In this document: piece after piece, positions 17,055 to 23,257 of the stretch | How positions within the stretch are numbered: the stretch's first letter is position 1 | Layout of the letters: each line of letters starts with the position of its first letter | Origin: a virus | Length of the DNA stretch: 64,000 nucleotides | Virus record (IMG/VR): IMGVR_UViG_3300021057_000011 | Span: 37,450 to 101,449 of that record | Reading direction: 5' to 3' (one strand) | The notes under the pieces: generated by a model | What the model was told of the DNA's origin: nothing | The model's input: the letters and a program-made list of their open reading frames with translations, nothing else | Database searches by the model: none | Translations under genes and position numbers: made by a program

Positions 17055-17634
17055 GGAAGATCTCCCACTGCTTGGCTTCCTGCCGCTCTTTTTTAACTGC
17101 TTCAACGACCTCGGCCAGCTCTTCTTTCAGCCGCTCCTCGGCATACTCCTGCCCGACATAGCCCCAGCAGGAATCCCGGTCCTCGCCATCGACTTCGATC
17201 ACCCAGCCCCAGCAGTTGCCATTGCACCAGTCGCTGTACTCCTGCAGGCAGTGGGTGATTTGCTTTTGCAGCCGCTCCTCGGGGGTGACGGTATCCCAGG
17301 GGTCTTGCTTGTAGGCCGCGTGGTCCTCGATCAGATTGGGGCCGAGGATGAAGTAGCCGGCGAAGGAAACGTCCCATTCCCGGTCCGGGTAATCGCCCTG
17401 ATCGCGCAGTCCGTAATGCACCAGCCCGTGCTCGTAGCGTTCGATCGGGAAGGCCAACGGATCATCCTGGTACTGCTCCAAAAGGCTGTGGTTGTAGTTC
17501 ATCCGGCCGCGCTCGAAGAGCTTCAGCTCTCCGTCGTCACCCAAGGGGCAGGAGCAATCTGGGTCCTGCTCGAGCCAGCCTCGGATGGCAACCCCTTCGA
17601 CAATGATCGTTTGTTCGCATTCACGGTGTACCAT
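17041..17634 (-). CDS. Hypothetical protein (197 aa)
   Basis: A 197-residue acidic protein rich in Trp, Tyr and Cys (YSDWCNGNCWGWVIEVDGED). It has a conserved-looking centre (NHSLLEQYQDDPLAFPIERY, with HGLVHYG after it) and a C-terminal charged helix. The four cysteines are not spaced as a classic zinc site. The start overlaps the stop of the preceding gene. No function can be assigned. Confidence 0.6.
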   Translation of the reverse strand: MVHRECEQTIIVEGVAIRGWLEQDPDCSCPLGDDGELKLFERGRMNYNHSLLEQYQDDPLAFPIERYEHGLVHYGLRDQGDYPDREWDVSFAGYFILGPNLIEDHAAYKQDPWDTVTPEERLQKQITHCLQEYSDWCNGNCWGWVIEVDGEDRDSCWGYVGQEYAEERLKEELAEVVEAVKKERQEAKQWEIFHVTG

Positions 17635-18124
17635 CTTCCCAAATCAGTCCTTTCGCAAAGTAATAGCCGTCCCGGATCGGCGGGCCGTGGAAATCCGTCT
17701 GAATGTTCGGAGCCCGGTCCCCGCTGTAGGTTTTTGTCTTGCTCTCCGGGTGCTTGGCGAAGAGACAGTAGTAATAGACCTCATAGCCGGAGGCCCGGTT
17801 GACATAGCCCGTGACGCGGAACCCGGTCCAGACCAGCTCATTGGAGGCTTTGAGCAGATCCTTCAGGTAGGCCAAAATGGCGAGTGGGTCCGCGTCCCGT
17901 AGCCAGTTCAGGTAGTTTTTGGCCTTAGGTAGATGCCTATCCCCGGCGGCCTTGCGCTGCTCATAGGGGAGCCGGTCGCCGTAAGCGTTCCAGAATTTGT
18001 CCCGTTCCTCATAGATGTCGGGGAACTCGAACTGGCGGATCAGCATGTTGTTCGCCGGCCGCGGGTTAGAGTAATGCATCGCCCCAAACCGATACGGTTC
18101 AGCATGGCTAACTCGACGTTCCAT
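17621..18124 (-). CDS. Hypothetical protein (167 aa)
   Basis: The start is ATG 18124, directly after AGGAGGT at five bases; the open frame above it is a shadow of the upstream gene. The protein has a helical middle (LPKAKNYLNWLRDADPLAIL) and a beta-rich end with many Tyr (GYEVYYYCLFAKHPE). No motif recognised. It overlaps both neighbours. Confidence 0.6.
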   Translation of the reverse strand: MERRVSHAEPYRFGAMHYSNPRPANNMLIRQFEFPDIYEERDKFWNAYGDRLPYEQRKAAGDRHLPKAKNYLNWLRDADPLAILAYLKDLLKASNELVWTGFRVTGYVNRASGYEVYYYCLFAKHPESKTKTYSGDRAPNIQTDFHGPPIRDGYYFAKGLIWEDGTP

Positions 18125-18593
18125 CTCCCACCTCCTTTTCGCACAGATCTTGCAGGGTGTGAAGAATCCGCTCGGCCCAGTCATAGGCGCAATCGGCCTC
18201 TTCCTGGTTGCGGGCATCGCGTTCCCATATCGCCAGAATGCGCTGAAACCGTTCCAGCGGCGGCAGAGGAATCCGCCCATCCGCCAATTGCTCCAACTCG
18301 AGCTTGATGCACAGCCACTCAAACTCCTCTTCGACGGGCGAGTAGGTCTGCTCCAGCCCGGGCTTGGTGATATAGGTCCGGCCGTAGCCATCGAGATGCG
18401 TGAAGTGTTCCCCCCGCTCGGTCTGGCTGGTTAGGTGGTAATGGAAGCGCAGGGTCGGCATGGGCGGGGCCAAATGGGTCGGTCCCCCGGGCGTGAGGGT
18501 GTACTTTTTCTGCGCGACGGGTTGAATGTTGTCGACTGTGGCGCGCACCAGAAGCTGCCCCACCTGTCGTTCATAGTAAATGGTCTCGGCCAT
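18108..18593 (-). CDS. Hypothetical protein (161 aa)
   Basis: ATG 18593 is preceded by GGAGGATCCCT. The N-terminal half is predicted beta (IYYERQVGQLLVRATVDNIQ), and the second half is two acidic helices (EEEFEWLCIKLELEQLADG and ERFQRILAIWERDARNQEEA). No family recognised; member of the overlapping small-gene chain. Confidence 0.6.
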   Translation of the reverse strand: MAETIYYERQVGQLLVRATVDNIQPVAQKKYTLTPGGPTHLAPPMPTLRFHYHLTSQTERGEHFTHLDGYGRTYITKPGLEQTYSPVEEEFEWLCIKLELEQLADGRIPLPPLERFQRILAIWERDARNQEEADCAYDWAERILHTLQDLCEKEVGDGTSS

Positions 18594-19119
18594 AGGGATC
18601 CTCCTTGGTGAGTTCGGTTTCGATCAGGGTGCGGATGTCTTCGAGCCTTTCTGCCTTCAGATTGAGCAGCTGAATAGGCGTGAGGGAGGAACACATTTGC
18701 GGCGGCATCAGGATTTGAATCTGCCGCGCCAGGGGGGGCTCTTTCAGCCGCCGCTGGTATTCCTCCCAGATGAGATCGCTGACAGTCTGGATAGCGTCAA
18801 CGAAATCCGTAGAGAGGTCTTCCGGCCCTTCGTCTTCCAGGGTGCTGTTGAGCCGCAGGCGGGCTTCACAGAGCATCTGGAACCAGCTTTTGGGCCGGTA
18901 CAGAGCCAATGTTTCGGTGAAGCGTTGTTCAGCGAGTTCCCGATCCTGGCGGCAGTACCGGCCCTCGAAATACTCCGAGGACTGACAATTGAACTTGTAG
19001 ACGTGGTAGTCCCGGCTTCCGTCTTGTGCTTCCCAGTAGAGCAGCACCAGCCAGATTTCCGGCCGGGTTTCGATCTGCGCCTTTCGGAGGATATTGGGCT
19101 GGTTAAGGAGTGGGTGCAT
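18571..19119 (-). CDS. Hypothetical protein (182 aa)
   Basis: ATG 19119 follows AGGAGA and forms TGATG with the upstream stop. The first ~60 residues are beta-rich (PEIWLVLLYWEAQDGSRDYH); the remainder is helical and acidic. No motif recognised. It overlaps the next gene by 23 bases. Confidence 0.6.
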   Translation of the reverse strand: MHPLLNQPNILRKAQIETRPEIWLVLLYWEAQDGSRDYHVYKFNCQSSEYFEGRYCRQDRELAEQRFTETLALYRPKSWFQMLCEARLRLNSTLEDEGPEDLSTDFVDAIQTVSDLIWEEYQRRLKEPPLARQIQILMPPQMCSSLTPIQLLNLKAERLEDIRTLIETELTKEDPYGRDHLL

Positions 19120-19520
19120 CAGATGTCTCCTTCGTCAAACAGATTCATGGGATCCTCGCACCACAGAACCGGGGGATCCGGTAGCGGAACCCGCGTGGCC
19201 TGGTGGTGGATTTTCAGCTCCGTGTAGGCCGGGCCCATCGGGTCGAGCATAGAGCCGTACTCACAGGTCGAGACCTGGAAGTTGCCTTCGCGGATGGCGA
19301 AGGACATTTGCAGCTTCTCGTTGTAATTGATGGGCCGCAGGGTTTTGTCGCGGGGAAAGGTGCGCCAGAGGGCTCCGTCTTTCCAGACGAATTCCCCGAT
19401 GCCGCCGACGATTCCAAACACTGCTTGGAGGCGGTGCTGAGGCTGCTCGGCCAGCATCCGCCAGGCCTCCAGAATGGTTGTGACATCCGAGCCGAGCGAG
19501 GGAAGAGTTGGCTTAGTCAT
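19119..19520 (-). CDS. Hypothetical protein (133 aa)
   Basis: ATG 19520 has GGAGGG upstream. After a helical start (SDVTTILEAWRMLAEQPQHR), the protein is beta-rich with Trp (GGIGEFVWKDGALWRTFPRD). No family recognised. The stop is fused to the next start (TGATG). Confidence 0.6.
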   Translation of the reverse strand: MTKPTLPSLGSDVTTILEAWRMLAEQPQHRLQAVFGIVGGIGEFVWKDGALWRTFPRDKTLRPINYNEKLQMSFAIREGNFQVSTCEYGSMLDPMGPAYTELKIHHQATRVPLPDPPVLWCEDPMNLFDEGDI

Positions 19521-19683
19521 CCCAGCCCTCCTCTGCCCGGATCACCGGGTCATCGAAATAAAACCGCTCCATGTCCATGTAGCACAGCTCCGTGGCGAGG
19601 TTGTAAGGCAGCACGGGCCGCTGCGGGGCGTTGTTGTCGGGCAGAATCAGAGCGAAGCGGGAAAAAGTTTTAGCTCTGGGCAT
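19513..19683 (-). CDS. Small hypothetical protein (56 aa)
   Basis: The real start is ATG 19683, with GGAGG six bases upstream; the open frame above it is a shadow. The product begins MPRAKTFSRFALILPDNN and ends in an acidic segment. It overlaps both neighbours by about ten bases, a strong sign of a genuine gene in this chain. Function unknown. Confidence 0.55.
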   Translation of the reverse strand: MPRAKTFSRFALILPDNNAPQRPVLPYNLATELCYMDMERFYFDDPVIRAEEGWDD

Positions 19684-19876
19684 TCGTTTCCTCCTGTAAG
19701 GCCAGAGCGGCCAGTTCATTGCGGTACGTGTGCAGCAGTTTCGTGCCCCGCGCTTTTTGTCTTTGGCGGGCAGTAAGCTTCCTGTCCTCGGTTTGTGTGA
19801 GGAGGTAGGCATCGAGCTTGGTGAGGGTGTCTTCGAGAGCCCAAACCATTTCTTCAAGCGTTTGGCGGCGAGACAT
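19670..19876 (-). CDS. Small hypothetical helical protein (68 aa)
   Basis: ATG 19876 follows AAAGGAGA and overlaps the previous stop as TGATG. The 68 residues are almost entirely helical (TLEEMVWALEDTLTKLDAYL, then a Lys/Arg-rich turn and a second helix), consistent with a helical hairpin. No function assigned. Confidence 0.6.
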   Translation of the reverse strand: MSRRQTLEEMVWALEDTLTKLDAYLLTQTEDRKLTARQRQKARGTKLLHTYRNELAALALQEETNAQS

Positions 19877-20157
19877 CAACTGTCTCCTTTCAGTGCCGCC
19901 AGCGCCGCTGTCAGCTCGGGGTTTTCAATCAGCCCATAGAACTCCTGGCGGCGCAGAAGTTCCGCATCGAACTCCGCCTGGGATCCTGCGAACCAATGGC
20001 TCGTATCCCCCTCACAGTAGGAGAAGAACTCCAGCGTGGTGGGGTTGTACATGTCCCGCAGCAGACCTGGGCATTCGCCGGTCTCGAGGTCGATAAACCC
20101 GGGCAGATCGAAATCGTGCCCGGTGAGCTGAAGCGTGAAGCCGGTTTTGCGAATCAT
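19876..20157 (-). CDS. Small hypothetical protein (93 aa)
   Basis: ATG 20157 follows GGAGG. The N-terminal half is beta-rich (GFTLQLTGHDFDLPGFIDLE), and the C-terminal half is an acidic helical pair ending AALAALKGDS. No family recognised. It is coupled to both neighbours by overlapping start and stop codons. Confidence 0.6.
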   Translation of the reverse strand: MIRKTGFTLQLTGHDFDLPGFIDLETGECPGLLRDMYNPTTLEFFSYCEGDTSHWFAGSQAEFDAELLRRQEFYGLIENPELTAALAALKGDS

Positions 20158-20489
20158 ACAGAAACCTCCGTTTCAACTTTGATTTCAGCGCCGAAGGCAT
20201 GGCAGACAATCGGCCCGCCTAGTTTCTCCGGCACCAGATTCCAGTCGTTCGGGTAGGGGATCAGCGGAAACTCGTCCCGCTTGGCTTGCTGGATCCGCCA
20301 GGCCGGCGGATCGTCCAGCAGGACACACACGCCCAGGTAGCCGTCCTCGGTGAAGTAGCCCACCGCCGTCCCGCTGCCCAGGCCGTTGAAGCAGACCCGA
20401 ACCCGGCTCCCGATGGCGGGAATCCCGGCGGGATTCGACCACTTCAGCGGCGGCACAGGTTCGCTATGCGCAAAGTACTGGGTGCTCAT
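20154..20489 (-). CDS. Hypothetical protein (111 aa), beta-rich
   Basis: The start is ATG 20489, with AGGAGG seven bases upstream, inside the end of the SSB gene. The protein reads as a small beta-barrel (GSRVRVCFNGLGSGTAVGYF, LGVCVLLDDPPAW). Such folds can bind nucleic acid or protein; nothing more specific is visible. Confidence 0.6.
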   Translation of the reverse strand: MSTQYFAHSEPVPPLKWSNPAGIPAIGSRVRVCFNGLGSGTAVGYFTEDGYLGVCVLLDDPPAWRIQQAKRDEFPLIPYPNDWNLVPEKLGGPIVCHAFGAEIKVETEVSV

Positions 20490-20854
20490 GCCAGCGCCTC
20501 CTGAATGAACTCGGGCAAGGTATCGCCTTTGCGGCGGCCCAAAAATTCGAACTGCGTGGCCCTGACATAGACCTTCTGGCGGCGCTGGCCGTCGTTTTCC
20601 CAGCTGTCGATGCGCAGGCTGCCCATCACCGACAGCAGCATGCCTTTGGCGGCATACTGTGCCAGGACTTCGGCCTGGCGATCCCAGAACTGGCAGCCGA
20701 CCCAATCCGTAATCTGCTCGCCGTCGCGGGCATTGCCCGGGCGAGGAACGGCCAGGCGCAGCTCCACCACGGCCGAGCCCTCGACATAGCGCAGAGTGTC
20801 ACGGACCTCATTTCCGACGTAGCCGATCAAGACAACTTGATTGTTTGTACTCAT
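20486..20854 (-). CDS. ssb: Single-stranded DNA-binding protein, bacterial SSB type
   Basis: The 122-residue OB-fold protein is recognisable from NQVVLIGYVGNEVRDTLRYV, the central VVELRLAVPRPG, DWVGCQFWDRQAEVLAQYAA with KGMLLSVMGSL, and the YVRATQFEFLG strand. It lacks the acidic C-terminal tip used by bacterial SSB to recruit partners. The start is ATG 20854 after GAGGAGG. It sits in the small-gene chain, well away from the putative gp32-like protein at 4952-5974. Confidence 0.85.
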   Translation of the reverse strand: MSTNNQVVLIGYVGNEVRDTLRYVEGSAVVELRLAVPRPGNARDGEQITDWVGCQFWDRQAEVLAQYAAKGMLLSVMGSLRIDSWENDGQRRQKVYVRATQFEFLGRRKGDTLPEFIQEALA

Positions 20855-20867
20855 GCTGGCTTCCTCC

Positions 20868-21458
20868 TCAGGGCACCGCATGCGCGGCAGCGTAATTGCT
20901 GATCTCGTCCATCGACGGCATCCGTGGCCGCACTTTGTCGTCTCCGATTTCGACCTGGTCGAGCCGGTAGCGGCGCACGACATCGAAGAAGACCCGGTAA
21001 TCGTCCGGGTGGGCATCTTCGAGACATTCAATGAAGTAATTTTCAGATGCCTCATCGTGGTCGATGGTGCCGCCGAGATGGTGCCAGGCCAGGGCGTATA
21101 GCGCCTTGATCAGGCAATCGTAACTTTTGCGGGCGGTTTTGGTGAAGGTGAAGGGTTCTTCATTTTCACGGTAGTCAGGGTTTTGAATCAGCAGATCTTC
21201 GTGCGGACCCATGACGTGGATGCGCTCAAGAGGATCGCCGTCCTCCGCCGGCCACAGCTTCCAGCGGCAGCACTCCCTCACGGCCTGCCCGTCCTGGTAG
21301 GCATCGTAGAGAGGATCGCCTTCTTCGCGGAGGGCCATGAAGGTCTCGTCGGCTTCGGGCACCTGAAAGGCTTTCAGTATGTCCAAGGCGGCGGCATTGA
21401 AAGCCGCCATTGTCTCCGGGGTCTCGGTCCAATTACTGTAGTACGCGGTGTATCCCAT
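20868..21458 (-). CDS. Hypothetical protein (196 aa), first gene of the small-gene chain
   Basis: The start is ATG 21458 with AAAGGAG upstream. The acidic 196-residue protein begins MGYTAYYSNWTETPETM and contains ALAWHHLGGTIDHDEASENY in its second half. The His/Asp cluster could bind metal, but no family is recognised. It is the first gene after the terminator-rich leader at 21.49-21.81 kb, so its expression may depend on read-through or attenuation there. Confidence 0.65.
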   Translation of the reverse strand: MGYTAYYSNWTETPETMAAFNAAALDILKAFQVPEADETFMALREEGDPLYDAYQDGQAVRECCRWKLWPAEDGDPLERIHVMGPHEDLLIQNPDYRENEEPFTFTKTARKSYDCLIKALYALAWHHLGGTIDHDEASENYFIECLEDAHPDDYRVFFDVVRRYRLDQVEIGDDKVRPRMPSMDEISNYAAAHAVP

Positions 21459-21493
21459 AATCGTCTCCTTTTTCAGTGGGCTCAAAAAACGGC

Positions 21494-21526
21494 AAAAGCC
21501 CGGAAGGGAATCCCTTCCGGGCTTTG
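21494..21526 (-). terminator. Strong hairpin terminator in the leader of the small-gene operon
   Basis: A nearly perfect inverted repeat (AAAGCCCGGAAGGGA and its complement) forms a stem of about 15 bp. On the minus strand it is followed by TTGCCGTTTTTT. It lies directly after the possible leader peptide ORF and about 36 bases before the next gene, the arrangement of an attenuator. Confidence 0.65.
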
Positions 21527-21532
21527 TCCGGG

Positions 21533-21577
21533 TCATAAGCGCCAGCGACATAACCAACGATACAAAGCGATGTTCAC
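21533..21577 (-). CDS. Possible leader peptide (14 aa)
   Basis: AGGAGGA is followed at three to four bases by GTG AAC ATC and a 14-codon frame reading MNIALYRWLCRWRL, ending TGA at 21533. It sits between two terminator hairpins. The frame is too short for statistics. It is proposed only because of the strong ribosome site and the terminator right behind it. If real it could control read-through by ribosome position; the paired Arg-Trp codons would be the sensing site. Confidence 0.3.
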   Translation of the reverse strand: MNIALYRWLCRWRL

Positions 21578-21601
21578 AGTTCCTCCTGCAAATCGACAGA
21601 T

Positions 21602-21638
21602 AAAAAAAGGGCCCGGAGCTCACTCAAGCTCCGGGCCC
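21602..21638 (-). terminator. Intrinsic terminator (minus strand)
   Basis: A perfect 12-bp stem, GGGCCCGGAGCT with its complement, has a 6-base loop and is followed on the minus strand by seven T residues. It would stop leftward transcription arriving from the lysis/tail side before it enters the early region. Confidence 0.8.
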
Positions 21639-21711
21639 GAAAGGTTTACATAGGAATATTTTTTCTAAGGGGATCCGATAGACAGTTCTTGGGAAACGGA
21701 ATGGCGGCTCA

Positions 21712-21729
21712 AATAACGTACACGTTATT
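21712..21729. promoter_or_regulatory. Palindromic operator-like site
   Basis: AATAACGT-AC-ACGTTATT is an 18-base palindrome with 8-bp arms. It lies between two terminators in a non-coding, A+T-rich stretch. The size and symmetry suit a dimeric repressor or activator site. No clear sigma70 promoter is visible beside it. Confidence 0.35.
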
Positions 21730-21772
21730 CAGATTTTTTTCCGAGCCACTCTTTTTTCTACAGGCTCCCTAT

Positions 21773-21809
21773 AAAAATCAGCCGCTGCATATAACAGCGG
21801 CTGATTTTT
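21773..21809. terminator. Bidirectional intrinsic terminator after the receiver-like gene
   Basis: A 15-bp stem (AAAAATCAGCCGCTG with its complement) and a 7-base loop are flanked by T runs on both strands. It follows the last gene of the structural/lysis transcripts (ending at 21949) and closes that side of the genome. With the two hairpins further left it forms a major transcription boundary. Confidence 0.8.
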
Positions 21810-21877
21810 TCTGCCACGGGACCGCCCTGTGGCCTAGAGAATTCAAGCACTTTCAGATTAAGAGCCGTTTATGATAG

Positions 21878-21915
21878 GGTTATCAAGGTTAAGGTTTAGG
21901 GTTAAACTTTGGTTA
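21878..21915. repeat. Cluster of GGTTA repeats
   Basis: Four GGTTA units and one GGTTT occur on the plus strand within 38 non-coding bases (starting at 21878, 21887, 21893, 21900 and 21911). They lie between the receiver-like gene and its terminator. Spacing is irregular (6-11 bases). They could be iteron-like binding sites or chance in a T-rich gap. Confidence 0.4.
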
Positions 21916-21948
21916 ACAAAACCCATGGCCTCTAGGTTATGCGGCTTT

Positions 21949-22350
21949 TTAGGCGGCGACCAGGAAATCGGTTTTCAGCTGCCGCTGCAGCGCGGATTTT
22001 TTATTGGGGGCCGGGATGAAGCTGTAGCCCGTGCACTTTTCCAGAAAGGCCAGGTCCATGTCCACCGGCCGGTTGATCAGCAGCCAGGTCTGCATTCCAG
22101 GGTGCCGGCGAACCAGCTGATCGGCCAGGGTCTTGCCGGTGAGCTCGTCCCCGGAGATGTAGAGATCGCTGATCAGCAGGCTCAGGTGCTCTTCAAAGTC
22201 GGGCGAGGACAGCGTAAACAAGGCCGCCTGCGCCGAGGTAAACGCCAAGACCTTTATCCCTTTGCGTTCAAACCAGGTGCGAATCAGCCCCCGGGTTTCC
22301 GAGCTCGTGTCAATCACGGCGACCAGGGCATTTTTGTCCAAATGCATCAT
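21949..22350 (-). CDS. Receiver (CheY-like) domain protein
   Basis: The 133-residue protein follows the receiver-domain plan: strand ALVAVIDTSSETRGLI, helix, VLAFTSAQAALFTL, strand LLISDLYISGDELTGKTLAD with the Asp expected to be phosphorylated, and a late SFIPAPNKK resembling the conserved-Lys loop. The first acidic pair is reduced to a single Asp (VIDTS rather than DD), so phosphorylation may be weakened. The start ATG 22350 overlaps the previous stop (ATGA). No output domain is attached. Phage-encoded stand-alone receivers are unusual; it may mimic or titrate a host signalling protein. Fold by eye only. Confidence 0.5.
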   Translation of the reverse strand: MMHLDKNALVAVIDTSSETRGLIRTWFERKGIKVLAFTSAQAALFTLSSPDFEEHLSLLISDLYISGDELTGKTLADQLVRRHPGMQTWLLINRPVDMDLAFLEKCTGYSFIPAPNKKSALQRQLKTDFLVAA

Positions 22351-22706
22351 CCGTTGGGGCTCCTTTTCTCCGGATGCTTGAGTTCCCAAATGCGATCATC
22401 GAGCGTCTTGAGGCGCAGATCGGTTTCCAGTTTTTCCGCCTTGTGGTTCCAAAGGTTGTGCTGTTCCATTTCGAGTCGCGACAGCCGTTCGTCGGTCTTG
22501 GTCTTGTACTCGCTGGTGCTGGTCGCGGAGGCCTTGCCTTCGAGGTCCTTGATCAGATCCATCTCGAGTTTGTCGATCGCGGTCTTGAGATCCGACAGCG
22601 GCTCGACGATTTCTTTCTTGATCCACCAGCCGATCAAGGTTGCAAGGGCCCCCAGAATCACCAGTGCCACCGGCCAAAAGGTCCGGATCAACTCGAGCCA
22701 ACTCAT
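22347..22706 (-). CDS. Membrane protein with coiled coil, possible lysis or spanin-like factor
   Basis: The 119-residue protein has one strong membrane segment at residues 8-27 (FWPVALVILGALATLIGWWI). A long charged coiled coil follows (LKTAIDKLEMDLIKDLEGKA, and ERLSRLEMEQHNLWNHKAEK). This N-in, single-pass, coiled-coil design is shared by inner-membrane spanins and XhlA-type lysis accessories. It is the first gene behind a good promoter at 22728-22756 and is coupled to the receiver-like gene. Confidence 0.55.
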   Translation of the reverse strand: MSWLELIRTFWPVALVILGALATLIGWWIKKEIVEPLSDLKTAIDKLEMDLIKDLEGKASATSTSEYKTKTDERLSRLEMEQHNLWNHKAEKLETDLRLKTLDDRIWELKHPEKRSPNG

Positions 22707-22713
22707 GGATTAA

Positions 22714-22778
22714 TCTTTCTATTTTTTAGTATAACCACTTGTTTTAACATTCTCAAGACTCGCTCTGTCTATTTTTTA
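22714..22778. repeat. Direct repeat flanking the lysis-side promoter
   Basis: A 15-base element (plus strand TCTTTCTATTTTTTA at 22714-22728 and TCTGTCTATTTTTTA at 22764-22778) occurs twice, 50 bases apart, with one mismatch. One copy abuts the -10 box and the other lies upstream of the -35 box. It could be a regulator site or a promoter-region duplication. Confidence 0.4.
22728..22756 (-). promoter_or_regulatory. Sigma70-type promoter for the membrane/receiver genes
   Basis: TTGAGA (22751-22756) and TATACT (22728-22733) are separated by exactly 17 bases on the minus strand, in an A+T-rich gap just after a terminator. The start of transcription would be about 15 bases before the ATG at 22706. 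It is the best host-type promoter match in the window. Confidence 0.7.
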
Positions 22779-22821
22779 AGACGTTCTTTACGCTTTCGTT
22801 TTATTACATCTTTTTTCTTAT

Positions 22822-22853
22822 AAAAAAGGCCAGGAGCGGAGGCCCCCGGCCAG
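22822..22853 (-). terminator. Intrinsic terminator after the fibre gene cluster
   Basis: An imperfect GC-rich stem, with GGCC at 22828-22831 pairing with GGCC at 22848-22851 and partial pairing inside, is followed on the minus strand by six T residues. It follows the gene ending at 22871 and separates the tail transcript from the promoter at 22728-22756. Confidence 0.65.
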
Positions 22854-22870
22854 TGGATGGAAACACCCGG

Positions 22871-23257
22871 TTACGAGGTCAAGGCCTGCACGACCTCTTC
22901 CTCGGTCAGGTATTGCTTTTCAATCAGCAGGTCGATCAGTTTGGGGGCATTGTCCGACGTGATCTTGAGGGCCTGCGCCAGCTGCCAGGCCGCCTCAAGG
23001 GCCACTTCGTCAGCCACGGTGTCCAGCGCGAGCTGCTCCATTGCTGCCCGGTCTTCGGCCGAGGCCCATTTGTCCGCCGGCAGTAGGGGCTCCCCGGCAT
23101 CGTCGACGAGCTCGGGCCCGTGAAACAGGATCCGGATCTGACTCAGGGGATCGGGGTGCGTGTGCAGGCCGTTGTTGCAGCCCACGCCCCCGTACCGGGT
23201 ACCATAGCCGGCGGCATCGAAGGCCTTGGAAATTTCATGGGCCAGACTGAAGCGCAT
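22871..23257 (-). CDS. Hypothetical protein (128 aa) after the beta-helix fibre
   Basis: ATG 23257 forms TGATG with the fibre stop. The protein is acidic. It has a Gly/His-rich early region (GTRYGGVGCNNGLHTHPDPL) and two Ala/Leu helices at the end (IEKQYLTEEEVVQALTS). Position after the fibre suggests a fibre chaperone or last tail gene, but there is no sequence proof. Confidence 0.55.
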   Translation of the reverse strand: MRFSLAHEISKAFDAAGYGTRYGGVGCNNGLHTHPDPLSQIRILFHGPELVDDAGEPLLPADKWASAEDRAAMEQLALDTVADEVALEAAWQLAQALKITSDNAPKLIDLLIEKQYLTEEEVVQALTS

